Of a DNA stretch of 64,000 bases, positions 44,773-54,148 are shown in pieces (the stretch's first letter is position 1; each line of letters opens with the position of its first letter). Both the position numbers and the translations under genes were made by a program. Source of the DNA: Allodiplogaster sudhausi. Lineage: Eukaryota; Nematoda; Chromadorea; Rhabditida; Diplogasteridae. The notes under the pieces are model-generated. The model was not told the DNA's origin. It saw nothing but the letters and a program-made list of their open reading frames with translations, and made no database searches. The DNA is taken from contig CALZFC010000095.1 in assembly GCA_945643635.1 (NCBI GenBank), forward strand, positions 792,501-856,500, given 5' to 3'.

Positions 44773-44848
44773 AATTGCATAGGCAGAGTCTGGGAAAATA
44801 GAAGTGTCATTGTAAACTTCTATTTTCCCAGACTCTGCCAATGCAATT
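44773..44848. other. Near-perfect 33-bp hairpin
   Basis: Arms 44773-44805 and 44816-44848 are reverse complements over 33 bp with one mismatch, around a 10-nt loop. It lies 150 bp before the Polinton-like remnant and just upstream of the peptide GPCR start (minus strand). It could be a minimal MITE or an RNA hairpin. No function is claimed. Confidence 0.85.
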
Positions 44849-44997
44849 CTCACGTTTTCTTTGTCTTTCTATGAGAGCGCATTTTATTCTGCTGAGTCAA
44901 AAATATATGCAAATTCTCTAACTGAAATTTTTAAGAAATTTTTTTTTAAATTTTTTTTCCGGTATTAAATATAACACAAAAAGGTAATTTTTCAGGA

Positions 44998-45352
44998 ACA
45001 GGAGTTAAAGTATCAACAAGCCCTGGAGAGCATTGGGTTTCAGTATTTGTTGATAAAACAGGAATTGTTGATTATTTTGATTCTACAGTTGACGTTATGT
45101 CTGAACAGAAGTTCATGGCTTTCATAATTTAATATAAGAAGGGACTTTAATATGAGAGTGCAAGGAATAAATAGCGAAGTATGTGGACATTATGCCATGT
45201 TTTTTCTTTATAACCGATGTTCAGGCAAATCAATTAATATTATTAGAAAAATGTTTAGTCAAACAAATTTTGGTCAAAATGATCGATTTGTACTTCATTG
45301 GTATAAACATCAGTTACAGAGATGTATAAATAGACCTCTCACTTCTCACTAG
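44998..45352 (+). pseudogene. Adenain-like cysteine protease, split by a frame change
   Basis: The first part has SPGEHWVSVFVDK and VDYFDS, matching the catalytic-His block and the FDS motif of adenovirus/Polinton proteases. The catalytic-Cys block (NSEVCGHYAMFFLYNR) lies about 100 bp later but in a different reading frame, after stops at about 45130. The N-terminal part is missing. The copy is therefore inactive as it stands. Confidence 0.75.
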
Positions 45353-45361
45353 TCATACATG

Positions 45362-45640
45362 ATGTCTGACCGAAAGAATCCTGTTGAGGCTAAGAAGCCT
45401 GAGTCTGCTATTACTCGTTCTGTTGAAATTAAGTTGGAGAAAGAATCTGTTAAGATTGAAGCTGAAAAGCATCTTCATTGTGGTGACTGTGATATTGCAA
45501 CTGGTTTTAGTCTCCGTAGGCATATGAGGCGTATGAATCCTACTGAGGAGAGAACCACTCGTTATATTCGACCCGTTGGAACTATTAACCTATTGGTTGA
45601 CGAGCAAGAAAACCTTTATGTTCAGCTTCGTGACGTGTAA
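45362..45640 (+). CDS. Small ORF of the Polinton-like remnant, unknown function
   Basis: A 92-residue ORF with its own ATG (another Met lies one codon upstream). It is rich in Lys/Glu (VEIKLEKESVKIEAEK), with HCGDCD in the middle and a C-terminal GTINLLVDEQENLYVQLRD segment that looks like a compact beta-rich domain. I do not recognise it. Its place directly after the protease suggests it belongs to the element. Confidence 0.5.
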   Translation: MSDRKNPVEAKKPESAITRSVEIKLEKESVKIEAEKHLHCGDCDIATGFSLRRHMRRMNPTEERTTRYIRPVGTINLLVDEQENLYVQLRDV

Positions 45641-45737
45641 TGTCTCAATCCTCTGAGTCTTCTACTTCATCCCACCCACTCTAATAAGGTTTGAATTATT
45701 AAATTGCATTAATTACCATATTTTTATTTATTTTAGA

Positions 45738-45985
45738 AATCTTTTAACGATCTGGTGGAAGCTTACAAGACACCCGAAATTATTCGTCCTGCGATAATCC
45801 GTGCCCAGTATTTAATATTCTTGGCAGTTTGTCAAAAGTGTGCAAAGAGAAATGCCTCTACCTCTACATAACGTAAAATTACTCTTACTTTATGTGAATC
45901 GTGTCATCAAGCAAATCGGAATATACAGACAACCATTTTTCACAACATCGTTGTGAAGAATGGAAACGATCGTCTCAATATTTAG
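45738..45985 (+). pseudogene. Four-cysteine ORF, first copy (interrupted)
   Basis: The translation has CQKC and, after one in-frame stop, CESC then IQTTIFHNIVVK. It follows the same plan as the ORF at 46087-46304 (CRVC, CQTC, NNIIFYNIRVKD), so the two are tandem duplicates of a zinc-ribbon-like protein. The stop between the two Cys pairs makes this copy defective unless it is read from a later start. Confidence 0.45.
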
Positions 45986-46086
45986 TGTTAACTATTCAAC
46001 AGTGGAAGACGGTGATGTCTCAGGTATGTCTTTATATTTTCTATTTTTATAACTTTTAAATTTTAAGAGACAACTGGACCCCTCAA

Positions 46087-46304
46087 TGGAACAACCACCT
46101 GGAATCGCAGATATTCGTTGTCTCAATTTTCCTCGAACCCTTATTGTACATTTATGCCGTGTATGTGCAAATTTTAATGCCGAACAGCAAGATGGAAAGA
46201 TTGAATTGATTCTTTGTCAAACCTGTTGTGTTACTTACAAAACTGTGAACAATATCATCTTTTATAATATTCGTGTTAAAGATGTTCATGATTCATTGCA
46301 ATAA
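46087..46304 (+). CDS. Four-cysteine zinc-ribbon-like ORF, second copy
   Basis: A 72-residue ORF with Cys pairs CRVC and CQTC about 20 residues apart and a conserved tail (NNIIFYNIRVKDVHDSL). Two CxxC knuckles suggest a zinc ribbon. It is a paralogue of the broken ORF just upstream. The function is unknown; small zinc-ribbon proteins of this kind occur in Polinton-like elements and large DNA viruses (general knowledge, not a match made here). Confidence 0.5.
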
Positions 46305-46529
46305 ATATATTTTTTTAAATTTTTGAGAGTTACATGACCATGTAAAATGATTGAAAATGTTGAAAGGTATGTACACTTATACATTCCACAACGAGCATCC
46401 ATAAAATTATGAAGCGTCTTGACAAGAAGACAAAGTAGTGTGTTGGTACTGTCTTTGTTGGGTGATCCTTAAGGTCCCCGGTTCGAGTTCTCTCAATCAA
46501 GGACTTTTGTGTTCTTTGATTCATGTAAT

Positions 46530-46990
46530 GGGTGGAGCTTGGGATATGGAAGTGAGAGATTATAGAGAAAGAGAGAAATGGGCGTGGCTTAGAGATCCGG
46601 AAAAGTGATTCATTGTTAAGTCTGTCTCCTTGAAGTGTGGTTGCTTTGTTTAAGAGATGTGGAGTTTGGGATACGGAAGTGAGAGATTATAGAGAAAGAG
46701 AGAAATGGGCGTGGCTTAGAGATCCGGAAGAGTGATTCATCGTTAAGTCTGTCTCCTTGAAGTGTGGTTGCTTTGTTTGAGAGCGAGAGATATAGATTTA
46801 GAGAGTGACGTCATTTATTTACATGTATTCATGTGAGTCATTGTGATTACGAAATGTGGGCGGGGCTTAATTACGTTACGTTACGTTGCGTTACGTTACG
46901 TTACGTTACGTTAGGGGCGGGACCTATTTACGTTAGGGGCGGGGCTTATTTACGTTAGGGGCGTGGCTTATTTACGTTAGGGGCGGGGAA
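46530..46990. repeat. Direct duplication of about 130 bp followed by an (ACGTT)n and GGGGCGG-rich repeat
   Basis: 46546-46668 and 46676-46798 are near-identical (gagagattatagagaaagag, gggcgtggcttagagatccg, cttgaagtgtggttgctttg). 46871-46915 is (ACGTT)n with a variant. 46915-46990 repeats tacgttaggggcggg three times. No gene is seen. Confidence 0.85.
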
Positions 46991-47567
46991 TGTACGGAAC
47001 ACAAACTATAATCACAAACTACAATGATCACAACACAAAGCACAAAGATCACATTCTGGTCACCATCCCCCCCACTATCATCATCCTTTGGTTTGGGTCA
47101 ATAAGAATATGTATGTATTTTATCGAAGTTATATCGAACGATCAGTAAAAACAAGAGATGAGCAAAAAAGTGATGAAATGAGATCATGCAACCAACATTT
47201 GAGAAAAAAAGAAAAAAATGAAATACGACCGAATTTAATGAACATGACAATTGTGAATGATTTCAATTTTTGTTCGTGAAATTTGCAATCCGGTTGCTTT
47301 TCTACGTGGCATCTCGAAAGATAAATAAAATTTGCAAAATAAAGAGTTTCTTACACACTTTCTAGAAAAAATGCCGATAAAATGCAATTATAGTCCCATT
47401 TTATTGTTTGCAAAGTCAGGAAGCATTGAACTTTCCTTGTTGCCATCTTCATTATAATAAACTCTAAAAGTGCATCTTCAGAAGTATAAAATGGGCTGAT
47501 TTGTCACTTTTCTCGTCATTCATCTCTTTTCTCACTGGAACGCTTCCTCCTGAGGTTTCTTCTCCCT
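46991..47567. other. Intergenic upstream of the secreted protein gene
   Basis: AT-rich, with no recognisable gene. The true first exon of the gene at 47568 may be here. Confidence 0.35.
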
Positions 47568-48391
47568 TTGAACCTTCCTTCTCATTTTCTTTTTTTTTTT
47601 TATCCATTCTGGCCTAGAGTGAACTTTCACTCCCTTTTTCATTTTAATGTGCCAGAATCTCTGCTCCTCTTTCCTCTTCTGCTCCTCTCTCTTCCTCTCC
47701 TCCTGCTGCTCGGACTTGCCAAGGCGGAAAACACAACGGTCTGTCGGAAAAGACTATCGCAAGTGAAAGACGTCGCTCAGACGACTTGTAAAAAATTAAA
47801 TTTACTTTTTCGAATCGCTGTTAAATGTGGGAATTCGGTTGATCACAGTTCTTACTGAAAGCGTATGGAGTCACATTCAGGGACCTCCCGGCAAATGCTC
47901 GATCGTGAGCGGGACACAGTATATCAAAGATAAATGTACTGATAACAAGCCGTTCTACCTTGTTCAGTACGTTCTCGACTTGAACGAGATAAACAATCCG
48001 AACTTCAATCACATAAAAGTTCCTCGAGGCTGCTCAAGTTCTCATGTTGTTGACGGATGCGTTCAGATCAATCGAACATTAGTGTAATTTTTGAATTACT
48101 TTTCTATATTTGTTTGAAATTGTAAAATAAACATCGCCATTTTGTTCTTTCAGGTACTACTGCTACTGCGACAGTCGCTCGCAAAATGAATGCTCCAGCT
48201 ATCGCGAGACAAAAGTGATTTTTCTTTTCGGATAGAGGAAACATGTGTGCATTAACATTTAATTAATTTCAAACGTTGATCTTCAAGATTTTTAGAAGCG
48301 GCTGCAGGAAGAGGCAGTGGCGATGTACCTGAAGGCGCACTCTACGAATCCTCCGCCCACAACGACGGCCGATCCGAATGTCGGCTTTTGA
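47568..48391 (+). CDS. Small secreted cysteine-rich protein, four exons, family unknown
   Basis: Exons up to 47837, 47881-48079, 48154-48228 and 48296-48391 join in phase; introns are 43, 74 and 67 bp with GT-AG ends. The exon 1 frame contains a strong signal sequence (LLLFPLLLLSLPLLLLLGL then AKAEN). The mature part has about ten cysteines (TTVCRK, GPPGKCSI, IKDKCTDN, VPRGCSS, VDGCVQ, YYCYCDS, QNECSS) and ends in a Thr/Pro tail. There is no ATG in frame before the signal in this exon (47568 is only a TTG), so the start codon must come from an upstream exon. The spacing of cysteines suggests a disulfide-rich ligand or defence-type protein; I do not recognise the family. Confidence 0.6.
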
Positions 48392-48479
48392 TTTGTTTAT
48401 TCTACCAGTCTCATGGATTTTACTACAGGAAAATAAATCAAATTGTGTGAAACCTTTCTTCTATTTCCAGCACCGCTGC

Positions 48480-48895
48480 CTGAATGGCTCCGCTCCATTT
48501 TCTATCTAGCTGTTGATTGGGATTCGCTACCTCCTGACTGGCACGCCCTTCATCACTCTTGCTGACTGCTTCGGTTGTTGCGAGTCGACCATCCGCAACT
48601 GTTTCTGGAGGACAACTCATGGGCTAACATCTATTTCAAGGGACTGGATACGTTTTCCAGTGAACTCAATGAGCTACTGCCGATCTGCCGCTGATGTTCC
48701 GGATTCTCGCCGGCTCCCTTCGATTGACGCCTCGCGAAGCGTCCAAGTGCATCCACGCTTGCTGTGTCCTTCATAATATTGTCATTGACCGCCTTACAGG
48801 CGGCTTCCCCATCCCCAATGTTAGAATGGCGCGTATGCCAATGCCTCCACCTGGAGCAGATCCACGTCAGCATATGATCAATAATATGTAGACAG
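48480..48895 (+). pseudogene. PIF/Harbinger transposase (DDE_Tnp_4) remnant
   Basis: The first part reads RYLLTGTPFITLADCFG then CESTIRNCFW, like the helix-turn-helix region of Harbinger transposases. The end, in another frame, reads REASKCIHACCVLHNIVIDR, the very typical TPEKAxxIIxACCVLHNI block near the catalytic Glu. The middle of the DDE domain is deleted. It pairs with the Myb-like ORF on the other strand at 49459-51117, as in Harbinger elements. Confidence 0.75.
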
Positions 48896-49458
48896 CTTTT
48901 TATGACTATTAGCAACCTCCTGTTTGTTTAATATAGTTGGCATTCATGTTATGATTAAAAGTTGTTGTTGATCAATCAGTGTGATATCACAACTGAAACA
49001 TGCAGAATAACACAACTAAAACTTGCAGAATTTATTCGTGGTTGTTGCACAAAAAAACCATGGATTAAGAAGTGTAACGGAGAGATAAAATCTAATAATA
49101 ATACTCTCCAATCTAATAATTAATCTTTAAGGTAATCTATAATCATTGACAGTGGATTCACAAAAAGCAGGGTCAAGGAAATGTAAGGGGGAGAACTTTA
49201 AGAGGCTGTCCATGGACCTTAAAATCTACCGTAGTCCTCAAAAAGGTCATGTGGTAAATGAAAAAGTACTGAGGGCGGGCGAGAGGAGTATTTAAAGCAA
49301 AAGCAAAGGATGGACTTTCATAGAACCATTTAGCAAGCTGGGGAAAAACAATGTAGACAAGAAAGAATTAGCAAGCTGTAAACCGTAAAGAAAATTTGAA
49401 TAACTTAATTTAGTATACTCTAATAACAATGCTATGCAAGGTAATCTAATAAAAACCT

Positions 49459-51117
49459 TTAAGGTAACCTAATCGGTGAATGTGGAGCCGAGGGTGCTAT
49501 TCTCAAGAGCGGGATGAGCAAAAACATCAACATTTTGTGGGACGTACTGAGTATTCTGGGCTCTTGCGATGCGCGCCAGAGCAGAATGGATGCGGCCGCG
49601 GTTGAACTTCGAGCAGTGGGCGCAGGGTCGGCGCGGGAATCGATCGAGCCCAACGCGGCGTGTAGAAGAGGCGTTTGTGCGCGGCACATATCGGCCATCT
49701 CTTCAGCCAGCGCGGTGGTCGTTCGGCACATGGAGGCCACATCCTGCATCGTCAAGCTCAGCTTCCGGAATGCATCCGATTCCGCCTAAAATATAAGACT
49801 TCTAAAGAAAGGAACTCAAATCCTACATTGTGAAAAAAAATAAGCAGTTGTAGCAATTGGTTCAAAGAAAAAGCAAGAAATGGAAATAAAACAAGAAAAA
49901 TAGCAGTAGCATTAAGTTGAAAGAAAAAGAAGAAAAGGAGCACTTGTAGTATTTGGTTTAAAAGAAAACCTGGATCAGTTCGAGCTGGCTGCGGCGGAGC
50001 ATCGACTCGGAAGCAGCGCGCGAGAGGTGCGGGCGGCGACCAACATTTGCCTTAAAATAACACATTACATAATATAATAGTTTATGATTCAATGTTTACG
50101 CACGGAAAAAAAGAAAGAAAAGAAAAGCAAGAAAAAAAGAAAGGCAAGCCTAATCTTATCAACAAGTTTTTACTACTCGGCAAAAAGCAAGTTGCTTGGA
50201 AGGAAGAAATTCTGGAAATTATAAAGCATAAATGAAAACCAATTAACCTGCTCAGCACCCTCCTAGTTATGCTGCGATAGAACGAGCGGGGGTTGAAAGG
50301 TCGCTGCACCATGACTGCGGCGCTCACTCGCATGATGCTGCTCTTGCTGGTGGATGCTTTCTTCTTCTTCTTCTGTCACTTGGCCATCTTCTTGTTCGAG
50401 CGCCTCATGATGTCGAGAGTTAGAGGCGGACTGAATCAATGAACCGCTTTAGATATAGCGTGAACAGCAATCAAACAAAAAAAAAGAATAAATTAAGTTA
50501 ATGTTGCAGTGTTCAAAAATAATGCACTTAATGATGAAATATGCGATAACCATGCCAAGCGAGCTTGCCTCGCCTCCTTGAATGCTCGCGTATGCTGGAG
50601 TCGTCGCGTAGAGCTCGAGCAGTTGTTGTTCTGCTTCAGCACCAACTTCCCTGACTTCGATTTCCTCTTCCTCATCGAAGTCGACGCCGCCACCAGTTTG
50701 GTTCCGGTAGCTGTAGTAGATGGACATTGAATGCCATCAAACTAGCCGAAGCGAACATTTCTATCAGCGTAAATGAAGATAACCTGGATTTTTTGGCGGC
50801 GGCGGCGCGGGCGCGAGAAGTGGCTCGACTCAACAGCTTAACCAGCTGTGTCTTCGTTACGGTTCGCCTTAATGTGTAATCAAAGCGATCGAATGAGGTA
50901 GTTTTGTTCTTGATCAATAAGCTTTTTTTTCAATAACACAACGAACCGGAAGCGAATCCGTTCGTGCTCTTGAATCTGCTTCCAGGCCTCATCCCTTCGA
51001 TGTAGAGCCTCGGGCGCGCGTGATTTGTTGTTTTCGATGAGGATGTGGCGCCGATTCAGAATTCTGACTGTTGCTCGCCAGAGAGTGCGGGTGACGCCAT
51101 CCTGTTCAAATGAAGTA
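49459..51117 (-). pseudogene. Myb/SANT-like accessory gene of a Harbinger element, partly degraded
   Basis: Minus-strand exons: about 50955-51100 (DGVTRTLWRATVRILNRR, then RRDEAWKQIQEHERIRFR), 50780-50870 (KTQLVKLLSRATSRAR), 50580-50700 (FDEEEEIEVREVGAEAEQQL), 50290-50420 (TEEEEESIHQQEQHH), 49980-50040 (SESMLRRSQLELIQ) and 49470-49786 (AESDAFRKLSLTMQDVASMC and AEEMADMCRAQTPLLHAAL). The last exon changes frame near its end (VPQNVDVFAHPAL is in a second frame). The length, acidic middle and C-terminal helices fit the Myb/SANT-like DNA-binding partner of Harbinger transposases. The assignment rests mainly on context. Confidence 0.5.
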
Positions 51118-51239
51118 CAAATAATTAGGTGAAAACAGAAACTAAGCTGCAAAACAACAACAATCAAGAACATTTAAGATTGCAAGCTGGCTGACAAATG
51201 AAAATCTTACCGCGCAAAGCGCTTTTAAAAATTACGGTA

Positions 51240-51578
51240 TTAAGTGAACATTGGGTCACACATTCAGTTGAAGTGATGAATTGAGTCATGACCCACGGTC
51301 ATATCCATGAGCGTGTCGCTCTGCATCTCTCACAAAAGTGTACTATCTCGCTTTGGTCATGACAAAGGGTGGCATCCGTGTGGACATGACCACCAAATTA
51401 TTGCCCTGCGGTCAAGACCGTGTCAATGACACATGCTGGACAGGTCGCAACCCATGTGTATTAAGATAGGCTGTTTTATTTTCTGTCATTGAGCGGTGTC
51501 GATGACATGCAAATTGGTCGTGACTGTTTGTCGACGACATGTCATTGACACAACGTAAGATTAATCACGCGGCTGGTG
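51240..51578. mobile_element. Partial element of the ATTAATC-GCGGC family
   Basis: The right end tgtcattgacacaacgtaag then attaatcacgcggc (to 51578) mirrors the GCCGCGnnATTAAT family. The interior is full of gtcatgacc/ggtcatgaca words, as in 25246-25903. The left end is not found. Confidence 0.6.
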
Positions 51579-51891
51579 TCAAATGAACAGTCATGACCAA
51601 TTTGTGCCCAAAAAAGGTGGGCGGGTCCGTGAGCCTGTTTGGGCCCGTTATTTGAAAAAAATGGAAGTTGGTGGTGATAAAATAAATTCCGAGGATAGAA
51701 ATAAAATGAAGTAAGTTATACAGTTGACCTTTTTACTTCTCTTTCAACACCGTAGTCAGACGGCTGCATAATCGTATTGAGAGGAATCTGCGTGATCGGT
51801 TAGTCGTCATTTGTCGGTGTTGTTGAGCATAGTCCAGAAGACCATGGGATTTTTCACAACCATTGACAAAACCAGATGACCTGGGGCCGTG

Positions 51892-52303
51892 CTAAGCCCG
51901 TGCGCCGGCGTTTAAGTCGTCGGCATTTCCAGAATCGTCTGGATCCATATCACGTGCTGAACACAATAATTTCAATTAATTATAACAGAGCCATAAACTC
52001 GCCATGCCAGTTTTTACTCGAATCGTTTCCATAGCTCTCTCTCCCTCTCTCTCTCTCTCACTCCCTCTCCACAGGAGTCTCACGCTCTCTGACCTGTTTA
52101 TCCCTCTTCTCTCTCACTCTCCCTCTCTGTCCTCCTTTCCTTATCCACCCCACTCCCTAACCCGTGCTTGTCATAGCTGTGAGAATAGCGGAGTCTTTCG
52201 AATTGAGAGGGAGGGAATGGTTAAACTGCAAGCCAATGGCAGCTATCGTCAGAAGTAAAAAGGCAACCCCAATCATGGCGACGATCAGATGATTGGAATT
52301 CAT
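51892..52303 (-). CDS. Tiny single-pass membrane protein, family member 1
   Basis: Two minus-strand exons, 52162-52303 and 51892-51956, join in phase (split codon G|CA) to a 68-residue protein. MNSNHLIVAMIGVAFLLLTI starts it, giving one N-terminal hydrophobic helix, then HSLPLNSKDSA and an acidic tail RDMDPDDSGNADDL. The intron contains the (CT/GA)-rich segment shared, in the same relative orientation, with the members at 57923-58334 and 61333-61718. The ATG follows directly after ctctgtag in two members, so a 5' non-coding exon or trans-splice site is likely. Function unknown. Confidence 0.6.
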
Positions 52304-52462
52304 CTACAGAGAATAAAGAAGGATTAAAAATGTCGAACATATGTAAATGGTCAAAAAACGCAACGACGTTATTTCTCGTGCAGTGAAAAAGAGCGGTCAC
52401 TAACAAAAAAAAACCGGGAGGTTATAATGAGAGAAAAAAATTGAGAAATGATGCATCACACT

Positions 52463-52600
52463 TAAAGGAGGTCTCCGGCGAATAAATAATGTTTCGTTTT
52501 TTCGCCGTATTTGGTCAGGCTGTGCTAGAAACATCGATTGCAAGTGGTCCGAATTCACAAAAATTCCTCTATCCCGAGAAAATAACATTTTAATTGGAGG
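52463..52600. mobile_element. Fragment of a TTAAAGGAGGTCTCCGGCGA repeat
   Basis: ttaaaggaggtctccggcga followed by ataaataatgtttcgttttt, tcgccgtatttggtcagg and gctagaaacatcgattgcaa recurs with changes at about 4432-4500 and 7345-7430. The start resembles the TIR of the TTAA element at 38285. Confidence 0.55.
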
Positions 52601-52793
52601 ATTACGGTGTATTTCTCTACCACTCACGTACTTTGAACTCTGAGTCAAGAGCGATAGGGCATGGCGTCCACGTGAATGAAATAGGGAAAGGTGCGAAATA
52701 GCAAACATCGCAATCCCGCTTAGCGGATGCAGTCTGCTATGTACATATTTTCAAGATTGCAAGAGTTTATGTTCATACTCTCGATAATGTTTC

Positions 52794-53239
52794 ATGGTTG
52801 TAAATATAAAACACGTGCAAATACAGGTAATGGATGACCTAGTTCATCCTCACGTTTTCGATCCCACCCCTGAGCAACTGGAGAGGACGGAAGAGCGTCA
52901 GCGGCTAATGGAAAGTCAGCGTGCCTCGAAGGTCTTCAGTTCAGAAACGACCGCGGACATTCTGCGATGTTCCTGTGGCCGATGTGGAGTGGTCAGCGAA
53001 TACTCGACGTCTTATTGCTGCCAGTCGGTGATGCGCCATCCGGAGAAGCTTCTCCGTCGAGGAAGGGAAGTTCTTGCATTCATGTTCGGTCTCGTAGAGG
53101 AGCCCGTCAACTGCGTCACTGACTCAGATGCCTTTCAAAGGCAGTTCGTAGACGAGAATGGAGCTCGGCTTGCTTCTCGTTTGTACGACATGTATGAAGG
53201 AAGCAGCACCAGACCCATCCCTACTACTCCAAGCAACAA

Positions 53240-53283
<44 letters not shown>

Positions 53284-53522
53284 GAGAGATAGAAGTAGCG
53301 ATAAAAAGAGAGATAAAGATAAAAGAGATAAAAAAGAGATAAAAAAGGTAAACAAATTCCAGGTCAAAGAGATATGCGATATATCGCTGCCTTGCGGCGG
53401 AGATATGGGGAAGAGCTGGTCGCAGCAATAGAATCGAGCTTCCAGCCTGTGTGGTCATGGCCATCCGACAGAAGTGGCCAGAGCAAGACGGCCAGTACAC
53501 TGGCTTTTTTGATGTTGAATAG
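52794..53522 (+). CDS. P2X7-type zinc-binding (ballast) domain protein, two exons
   Basis: Exons 52794-53239 (or from Met at 52830) and 53363-53522 join in phase to 189-201 residues. LRCSCGRCGVVSEYSTSYCC, then NCVTDSDAF and, in exon 2, RYAIYRCLAAEIWGRAG, LPACVVMAIRQKWPE and GQYTGF follow the order of the cysteine-rich cytosolic ballast domain of P2X7 receptors (C.C..C....E..CC, C.T....F, YR......G....LP.C....IR..FP...G.Y.GF). There is no P2X channel part and no membrane helix. It is followed 187 bp later, on the same strand, by a THAP-DDE transposase, so it is most likely the second gene of that transposon. Zn binding and a DNA or protein contact role are inference. A (GA)n tract fills its intron. 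Confidence 0.85.
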
Positions 53523-53708
53523 TTCACGTGATAAATGCATTGAATCTCTTTTTCACTGGAACAGAAATATCATACACATTTCAAAGAAAATGGAAGGCGG
53601 CTACTGTCTCAGGCAAAGCTTGGCGCCAAGAAACAGAGCCTAAGGGAATGAACGAATTTGGGAGGGTACGAGTGATGATTCTGCTTGCCGCCGAGCCAGT
53701 CATTCACC

Positions 53709-54117
53709 ATGGTTATATCAGTAACATGCGTGGTATGTGCTCGTACCAAGACAGTCAGCCAGATGTCGATGTTCACATCCCAACAGACTAAGAGAACTGC
53801 TTGGATATCCGCCATCTGTCAAAATGACCCCTCTCAAGAAGCTACTCTACGTCGTAACATCTCCCTCTTCATCGACCCCTACCTTTGCCGTGAACACTTT
53901 GACCCCACCGATTTTCATGTTCAACGGAACAGGACTGAGCAACGTCTGCCTGCTGCTCTTCCAATGGCATCAACTGTGGTAACACTCCAGGTTCTACATT
54001 CCTTTATTCACTTATAGAACAATCAAAAGAGTAAGTGAGGGTGAAAGAGAGATAGAGAAAAACTGAGAGGGAGAGACAGAGAGAGAGCGAGAGACAGAGA
54101 GAGACAGAGAGAGAGAC

Positions 54118-54148
<31 letters not shown>

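Larger units (their letters stand above)
44990..46305 (+). mobile_element. Polinton/Maverick-like remnant
   Basis: An adenain-like protease, a small basic ORF and two related four-cysteine ORFs follow each other on one strand with short spacers. No polymerase B, retroviral-type integrase, packaging ATPase or capsid gene is seen, and no long inverted ends, so only a piece of the element is present. The codon usage is more AT-rich than that of the host genes nearby. Confidence 0.6.

Noticed and set aside
46420..46510. tRNA-like B box (ggttcgagttc)
   Set aside because: No matching acceptor, D or T stem can be drawn, so neither a tRNA gene nor a clear SINE is supported.
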